40,002 nucleotides of DNA, from the NCBI GenBank assembly GCA_964518765.1, contig CAZFJC010000022.1, positions 1 through 40,002 of the forward strand, given 5' to 3'. This DNA is from CAZPNX01 sp964518765. Lineage in GTDB: Bacteria; Edwardsbacteria; AC1; EtOH8. Positions 36,895 through 40,002 of this stretch are shown here, piece by piece. Within the stretch, counting starts at the first letter, position 1. Every line of letters begins with the position of its first letter. Under the pieces are notes generated by a model. That model made no database searches and was not told the origin of the DNA. It worked only from the letters and a program-made list of their open reading frames with translations. Made by a program: the position numbers and the translations under genes.

Positions 36895-36937
36895 GGTTAT
36901 GGGTTATAGTCAAGATCTATAGCCGATAGCCTTTTTT
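36895..36937 (+). terminator. Intrinsic terminator between 16S and tRNA-Ile
   Basis: GGTTATGGGTTATAG (36895-36909) pairs with CTATAGCCGATAGCC (36917-36931) at 14 of 15 positions (counting G-T), with a 7-base loop, followed by TTTTTT. Its arms also look like GGTTAT/ATAGCC-type intergenic repeats, so it could be a repeat acting as a terminator. boxA-dependent read-through into tRNA-Ile is possible. Confidence 0.7.
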
Positions 36938-36973
36938 AGTATCCGGACCCATTCCGGCGGCTCTTGAGGCAAA

Positions 36974-37050
36974 GGGCCCATAGCTCAGTTGGTTAGAGCG
37001 CGTCCCTGATAAGGACGAGGTCAGTAGTTCGACTCTACTTGGGCCCACCA
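36974..37050 (+). tRNA. ileT: tRNA-Ile (GAT)
   Basis: This 77-base cloverleaf has acceptor stem GGGCCCA/TGGGCCC, D arm AGCTCAGTTGGTTAGAGC, anticodon loop CTGATAA (anticodon GAT), T arm and an encoded CCA end. It is the usual first spacer tRNA of an rRNA operon, but here a strong terminator follows. No promoter is visible in the 36 bases upstream. Confidence 0.97.
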
Positions 37051-37079
37051 TTCTCCAGGATCAAAAAATATATCAAAAG

Positions 37080-37104
37080 GGCCTGTTCAGAGACAGGCTT
37101 TTTC
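37080..37104 (+). terminator. Intrinsic terminator after tRNA-Ile
   Basis: GCCTGT (37081-37086) and ACAGGC (37093-37098) form a perfect stem with loop TCAGAG, followed by TTTTTC. Preceding A residues can extend the stem. It should end the 16S/tRNA-Ile transcript. Confidence 0.88.
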
Positions 37105-37173
37105 TGTGAATGAAGGAAGAAGCACATCATATTGTATAACCTTATCAAATAACACAATTTATAAAAAATATTG

Positions 37174-37202
37174 TTGACTTTTTACCATTTTTTTGCTATA
37201 AT
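37174..37202 (+). promoter_or_regulatory. Strong promoter of the outer-membrane protein gene
   Basis: TTGACT (37174-37179), a 17-base spacer and TATAAT (37197-37202) lie in a very A/T-rich stretch, 70 bases before the start codon. One base differs from consensus. Confidence 0.8.
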
Positions 37203-37272
37203 TATATCTAATAATGTATATGGGCATGAAAACCCACAACTACCCCAAACAACTTAAAGGAGAACGAATCCC

Positions 37273-38583
37273 ATGAAGAAAACCATGGCTGCCTTGATCG
37301 CCATTGCGGTCATCTCCACTATGGCGGTGGCCTCGGACACCAGGATCGCCTCCATCGGAGCGGCCTCCACTTTCCTCAAGGACTTCACCGACATCTACTT
37401 CCTGCCCTCCAACCTGGCCATCTACACCAGGCAGATCAACGCCGAGCTGGGAACCTACCCGGCCTCCTATCCCTATTACGGATCGGCCTCGGTCACCTGG
37501 ACCAACAACGAGGAGCAGACCTGGGGTGCCATGGGCATCGACTTCAACCATGCCATCTACGGCGAAGACGTCTTCAACAACGACATAACATTGATCAATG
37601 CCGCCGACATCATGGACCCGGCCTACGGCATCGTCATCCCCGAGCTGGACAACAAGTTCCACCTGTTCTACGCCAGGAAGTTCGGCGGCATGACCGGGGG
37701 GCTTCACCTGGCCCGGGCCGCCGGGATGCACACCGGCGAGGGATCAGATTCCACCGGCAACGGCTATTCCGAGGACCGTAAGTCGGGCATGTGGCACATC
37801 AACGCCGGCATCAGCATGAACCCCAGTGAGAACATCGACCTGGAGGCCGCCTTCGCCTACAACATGATGAGCTTCACCGGCGAATATGTGGCCACTCCAC
37901 CGGCCCCGGGGACGGCGGTAGGCGGGACGATCGAGAGCGACGGCGGATCGGCCATCGCCTTCGGCGCCCGGGTCTTCTACGGCATGAGCGACGAGCTGAA
38001 GATAGTCCCGGCCTTCGAAGTCAACATGTACAGCCTGGGCTACAAGACCAGCATCACCGACACCCTGGCCACCCTCTATCGGCCTGTGGGCGGCGAGAAG
38101 TCTCAGATGACCGTCGGCGGGGCTTTGGGGCTCAACTACAAGCCGGCCGAGAACGTCACCCTGATCGGCGGCCTGCACATGATCTATACCACGGCCACCA
38201 TCGAGGACACCCTGAACGTTTTCCTGGGCCCCGCGATGGCCATGTACTCCGAGGTCAAGACCACCCAGTTCACCCTGCCCGGGTTCAGCGCCGCCGTCGA
38301 GGCCGAGCTGCTCAAGTGGCTGTGGGTGCGGTTCGGGGCTAGCAAGATGCTGACCAAGACCTCCATCGAGTACACCGAGAGCCCCACCATGATGAACGAG
38401 TGGACCTGGGAGAGCGCCACCACCGACGCCCTCTACGCCTTCAACTTCGGGCTGGGGCTCAAGTTCGGCAAGCTCTGCATCGACGCCAAGCTGAACGACG
38501 ACATGCCGTTCGACCTGGGCTACCTGATGAGCGGGCACGATCACGAGGTGTTCGGCCAGGTCTCGGCCAGCTATAGCTTCTAA
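37273..38583 (+). CDS. Predicted outer-membrane beta-barrel protein
   Basis: This 436-residue protein has a classic signal peptide MKKTMAALIAIAVISTMAVA. The body alternates short hydrophobic/aromatic strands with polar turns and ends in QVSASYSF, the C-terminal Phe signature for BAM-dependent insertion. After cleavage it begins SDTRIASIGAASTFLKDFTDIYFLPSNLAIY, a pattern like the RIASxG...D...NP start of FadL/PorV-type barrels, but the family is not certain. AAGGAG (37257-37262) precedes the ATG at 37273 by ten bases. Its near-consensus promoter suggests high expression, perhaps as a major porin. It sits between tRNA-Ile and tRNA-Ala, where rRNA operons normally have no protein gene. Confidence 0.8.
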   Translation: MKKTMAALIAIAVISTMAVASDTRIASIGAASTFLKDFTDIYFLPSNLAIYTRQINAELGTYPASYPYYGSASVTWTNNEEQTWGAMGIDFNHAIYGEDVFNNDITLINAADIMDPAYGIVIPELDNKFHLFYARKFGGMTGGLHLARAAGMHTGEGSDSTGNGYSEDRKSGMWHINAGISMNPSENIDLEAAFAYNMMSFTGEYVATPPAPGTAVGGTIESDGGSAIAFGARVFYGMSDELKIVPAFEVNMYSLGYKTSITDTLATLYRPVGGEKSQMTVGGALGLNYKPAENVTLIGGLHMIYTTATIEDTLNVFLGPAMAMYSEVKTTQFTLPGFSAAVEAELLKWLWVRFGASKMLTKTSIEYTESPTMMNEWTWESATTDALYAFNFGLGLKFGKLCIDAKLNDDMPFDLGYLMSGHDHEVFGQVSASYSF

Positions 38584-38606
38584 TCTTACCAGATCCCCAT
38601 ATGCGA

Positions 38607-38640
38607 GGCGTCCGCCGTCGGCGGTCGCCGCGCGGGTTTT
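38607..38640 (+). terminator. GC-rich hairpin after the outer-membrane protein gene
   Basis: GGCGTCCGCC (38607-38616) and GGCGGTCGCC (38620-38629) pair with one T-T mismatch around a 3-base loop. Only a weak T-tract (GGGTTTTGG) follows, so termination may be partial. The remaining gap to tRNA-Ala (38641-38778) shows no gene and no clear promoter. Confidence 0.45.
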
Positions 38641-38778
38641 GGTTGTAAAGCGGTGGGCGGGGGAGGATAATTAAAATTATAAGTCGGTCTTCACCCCTAA
38701 TCTATTGGGTTTGGGGCGACGTCGGCCAGGATAGCTCTTTTTTAGTTTTTGAATTTAGGCGTTTGGATTAAAAGGTGT

Positions 38779-38854
38779 GGGGCTGTAGCTCAGTTGGTAG
38801 AGCGCCTGCTTTGCAAGCAGGAAGCGGAGGGTTCGAATCCCTTCAGCTCCACCA
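38779..38854 (+). tRNA. alaT: tRNA-Ala (TGC)
   Basis: This 76-base cloverleaf has acceptor GGGGCTG/CAGCTCC, D arm AGCTCAGTTGGTAGAGC, anticodon loop TTTGCAA (anticodon TGC), T arm GAGGGTTCGAATCCCTT and encoded CCA. It is the usual partner of tRNA-Ile in rRNA spacers but is separated from it here by a protein gene and terminators. Its last 20 bases, plus the next base, are copied downstream. Confidence 0.97.
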
Positions 38855-38864
38855 GTATTTTGGG

Positions 38865-38942
38865 TTCTCCGCCGGCGGTATGGCAGGGCATCGAAGAGAC
38901 GGCGGATCCGCCTCTGGCGGAGAATCCCTTCAGCTCCACCAG
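38865..38942. repeat. Inverted-repeat element ending in a copy of the tRNA-Ala 3' end
   Basis: TTCTCCGCC (38865-38873) and GGCGGAGAA (38916-38924) are perfect inverted ends. Inside are the palindrome GGCGGATCCGCC (38901-38912) and a TCCGCC/GGCGGA hairpin. Bases 38922-38942 repeat exactly the 21 bases at 38835-38855, the T-arm/acceptor 3' strand of tRNA-Ala with CCA. No D arm or anticodon arm is present, so it is not a tRNA gene. Confidence 0.75.
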
Positions 38943-38981
38943 ATTTTCCTTCTGCGCCTGTTGATTGCTTACTAGAGCAAG

Positions 38982-39052
38982 GCGGCGGCATATCCGCCGC
39001 TGCCGGGCTTTGAAGTCAGGCAGCAGGCGGAGAATCGGGTTAGCTCCACCAG
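38982..39052. repeat. Second element with a degenerate tRNA 3' end copy
   Basis: A perfect GCGGCGG/CCGCCGC hairpin (38982-38988, 38994-39000) is followed by GCGGAGAATC and then TAGCTCCACCAG (to 39052). The junction GCGGAGAATC and the end GCTCCACCAG match the element at 38865-38942; four bases between them differ. It is the third CCACCAG-plus-T-run in a row. Confidence 0.6.
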
Positions 39053-39059
39053 GTTTTTA

Positions 39060-39091
39060 CCAGCCCGCTGAGAAGCGGGCTGGTTCATTTT
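39060..39091 (+). terminator. Strong intrinsic terminator before the 23S promoter
   Basis: CCAGCCCGCT (39060-39069) and AGCGGGCTGG (39074-39083) form a perfect 10-bp stem with loop GAGA, followed by TTCATTTT. It should end tRNA-Ala transcripts and isolate the 23S unit. Confidence 0.88.
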
Positions 39092-39255
39092 GGCTCCATC
39101 CATCTATTAGGATGCAAAATCTTCAAACTGATTTCGCAAGGCCGAAGAAAATCGAAGAAACCGGATAGGGAGCAATGCTTCCAGAAAGGCAAGGGTAAGT
39201 TTTCCAAGGGGTTAAAACTATTTTACAATTTTAAGCTAAAATCGGCCGCAAGGTA

Positions 39256-39284
39256 TTGACATTTATCGGCTTTTCTTGTATAAT
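39256..39284 (+). promoter_or_regulatory. 23S rRNA promoter
   Basis: TTGACA (39256-39261), a 17-base spacer and TATAAT (39279-39284) form a perfect consensus. Upstream A/T runs resemble an UP element. The sequence from the -10 box on matches the 16S promoter for 18 bases. Confidence 0.9.
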
Positions 39285-39305
39285 TAAGAGCTTTCGGAAA
39301 TCCAG

Positions 39306-39318
39306 GTTCTTTGAAAAC
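39306..39318 (+). promoter_or_regulatory. boxA-like antitermination site, 23S leader
   Basis: GTTCTTTGAAAAC matches the boxA type found before 23S in many rRNA operons and the copy in the 16S leader. The following bases (TGAATAGGA versus CGAATAGGA) also match the 16S leader. Confidence 0.65.
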
Positions 39319-39353
39319 TGAATAGGAACAAGTGGGGAAAATACAAGGCACTG

Positions 39354-39396
39354 AAGCCTGAGTCGCCGTCGATCGAAGATCGATGGCCACTGGCTT
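39354..39396 (+). other. Hairpin just before the 23S 5' end
   Basis: GCCGTCGATC and GATCGATGGC pair around GAA, and AAGCC (39354-39358) with GGCTT (39392-39396) extend the stem. It ends ten bases before the mature 23S start and may be a processing signal. Confidence 0.5.
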
Positions 39397-39405
39397 GAGT
39401 TTTTT

Positions 39406-40002
39406 GGTCAAGCTACAAAGGGCGCATGGTGGATGCCTTGGCAGATGAAGGCGATGAAGGGCGTGGTAAGCTGCGATAAGCTTCGGGGAGGTGCAAACAA
39501 CCTTAGATCCGGAGATGCCCGAATGGGGAAACCCCTCCCGAGTCATGTCGGGAGACGGAGGGACCAAAACGACTTGTCGGAAGTAGTCCTTCCGGGCCAA
39601 CCCGGAGAACTGAAACATCTTAGTATCCGGAGGAAGAGAAAGCAACCGCGATTCCCAAAGTAGCGGCGAGCGAAATGGGAACAGCCTAAACTCGGTCCCG
39701 TGTGACAGCCGGTGCGCGTTGCGGGACGGGGGTTTCGGGTTCGTTGCTGACCCTGGGTACCGACCAGGGTCGGGGAGTCAAAAAATCGTTCCCTAGCCGA
39801 AGTGCGCTGGGAAGCCACACCACAGACGGTGAAAGTCCGGTAGGCGAAAGGGGACGATCTCCCTGGCGACGACACCCAAGTACCACGGGGCACGGGAAAC
39901 CCTGTGGGAAGACGGGGGGACCACCCTCCAAGGCTAAATACTCTCATCTGACCGATAGCGAACTAGTACCGTGAGGGAAAGGTGAAAAGCACCCCTGGCG
40001 GG
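39406..40002 (+). rRNA. rrl: 23S ribosomal RNA, 5' part
   Basis: The first ~597 bases of the large-subunit rRNA are present, beginning GGTCAAGCTACAAAGGGCGC, then ATGGTGGATGCCTTGGCA, by comparison with E. coli. The gene runs past the window end. It is preceded by its own promoter and leader, not by 16S. Whether a 5S gene follows cannot be seen. Confidence 0.97.

Noticed and set aside
38922..39052. Additional tRNA genes
   Set aside because: Only the 3' acceptor/T-arm strand is present; there is no D arm, anticodon arm or 5' acceptor strand.
38865..39052. CRISPR array or integrated element
   Set aside because: Only two to three imperfect copies with unequal spacers, and no cas, integrase or transposase gene nearby.
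38749..39168. Small open frames around tRNA-Ala
   Set aside because: They read through the tRNA and its repeats; the peptides are repeat translations.

Overview
The window is from a high-GC, Gram-negative, probably anaerobic uncultured bacterium. Gram-negative: a predicted outer-membrane beta-barrel, a periplasmic lytic transglycosylase and lipoprotein-type signals. Anaerobe: a tungsten/ferredoxin aldehyde oxidoreductase, a V-type ATPase subunit, and ThyX in place of ThyA (a weak hint). Two GWxTD-domain proteins together with TPR and NHL proteins suggest the FCB/Acidobacteria-like part of the tree or a neighbouring candidate phylum. I cannot name the phylum without a 16S search. Nearly all genes lie on the + strand, with stop/start overlaps of 1-8 bases that imply long operons.

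Layout. 1-774: 3' part of an LPP20/FlgT-N-like secreted protein. 914-11054: one tightly packed run holding V-ATPase subunit D, an LppM-like/GWxTD fusion, a second GWxTD protein, HutH, a GGDEF-AAA-TPR signalling protein and an M48 membrane protease. 11139-15839: HutU, HutI and bifunctional FtcD, set apart by palindromic intergenic repeats. With HutH these convert histidine to glutamate, passing the formimino carbon to tetrahydrofolate. 15958-20790: two related TPR proteins flanking an ExeA/GspA-type ATPase, probably an envelope-machinery module. 20798-23140: ComEC DNA-uptake channel. 23137-23307: a perfect consensus sigma70 promoter followed by a rod-like RNA candidate with 6S-like architecture. 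23444-26239: DeoC with a cysteine-rich tail, then an aldehyde:ferredoxin oxidoreductase, a pair that could oxidise deoxyribose-derived acetaldehyde. 26416-34887: a processive GT2 glycosyltransferase, a terminator, MurJ, ThyX, an alkaline-phosphatase-superfamily enzyme, a soluble lytic transglycosylase and an NHL beta-propeller protein. Most of these act on the envelope.

35162-40002: a dismantled rRNA locus. The 16S gene has a perfect promoter, a boxA-like leader, its own processing stem and a terminator. It is followed by tRNA-Ile, a second terminator, an outer-membrane protein gene with its own strong promoter, tRNA-Ala, repeats that copy the tRNA-Ala 3' end, a third strong terminator, and then the 23S gene (truncated by the window) with another perfect promoter and a leader that closely matches the 16S leader. 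16S and 23S are thus about 2.6 kb apart and look independently transcribed.

The observations most worth following up are the split rRNA locus with duplicated control cassette, the candidate 6S-like RNA, the DeoC-AOR pair with the cysteine-rich DeoC tail, the tRNA-Ala 3'-end echoes, and a mobile-looking repeat inserted in frame in hutI. I found no CRISPR array, transposase, integrase or prophage gene.
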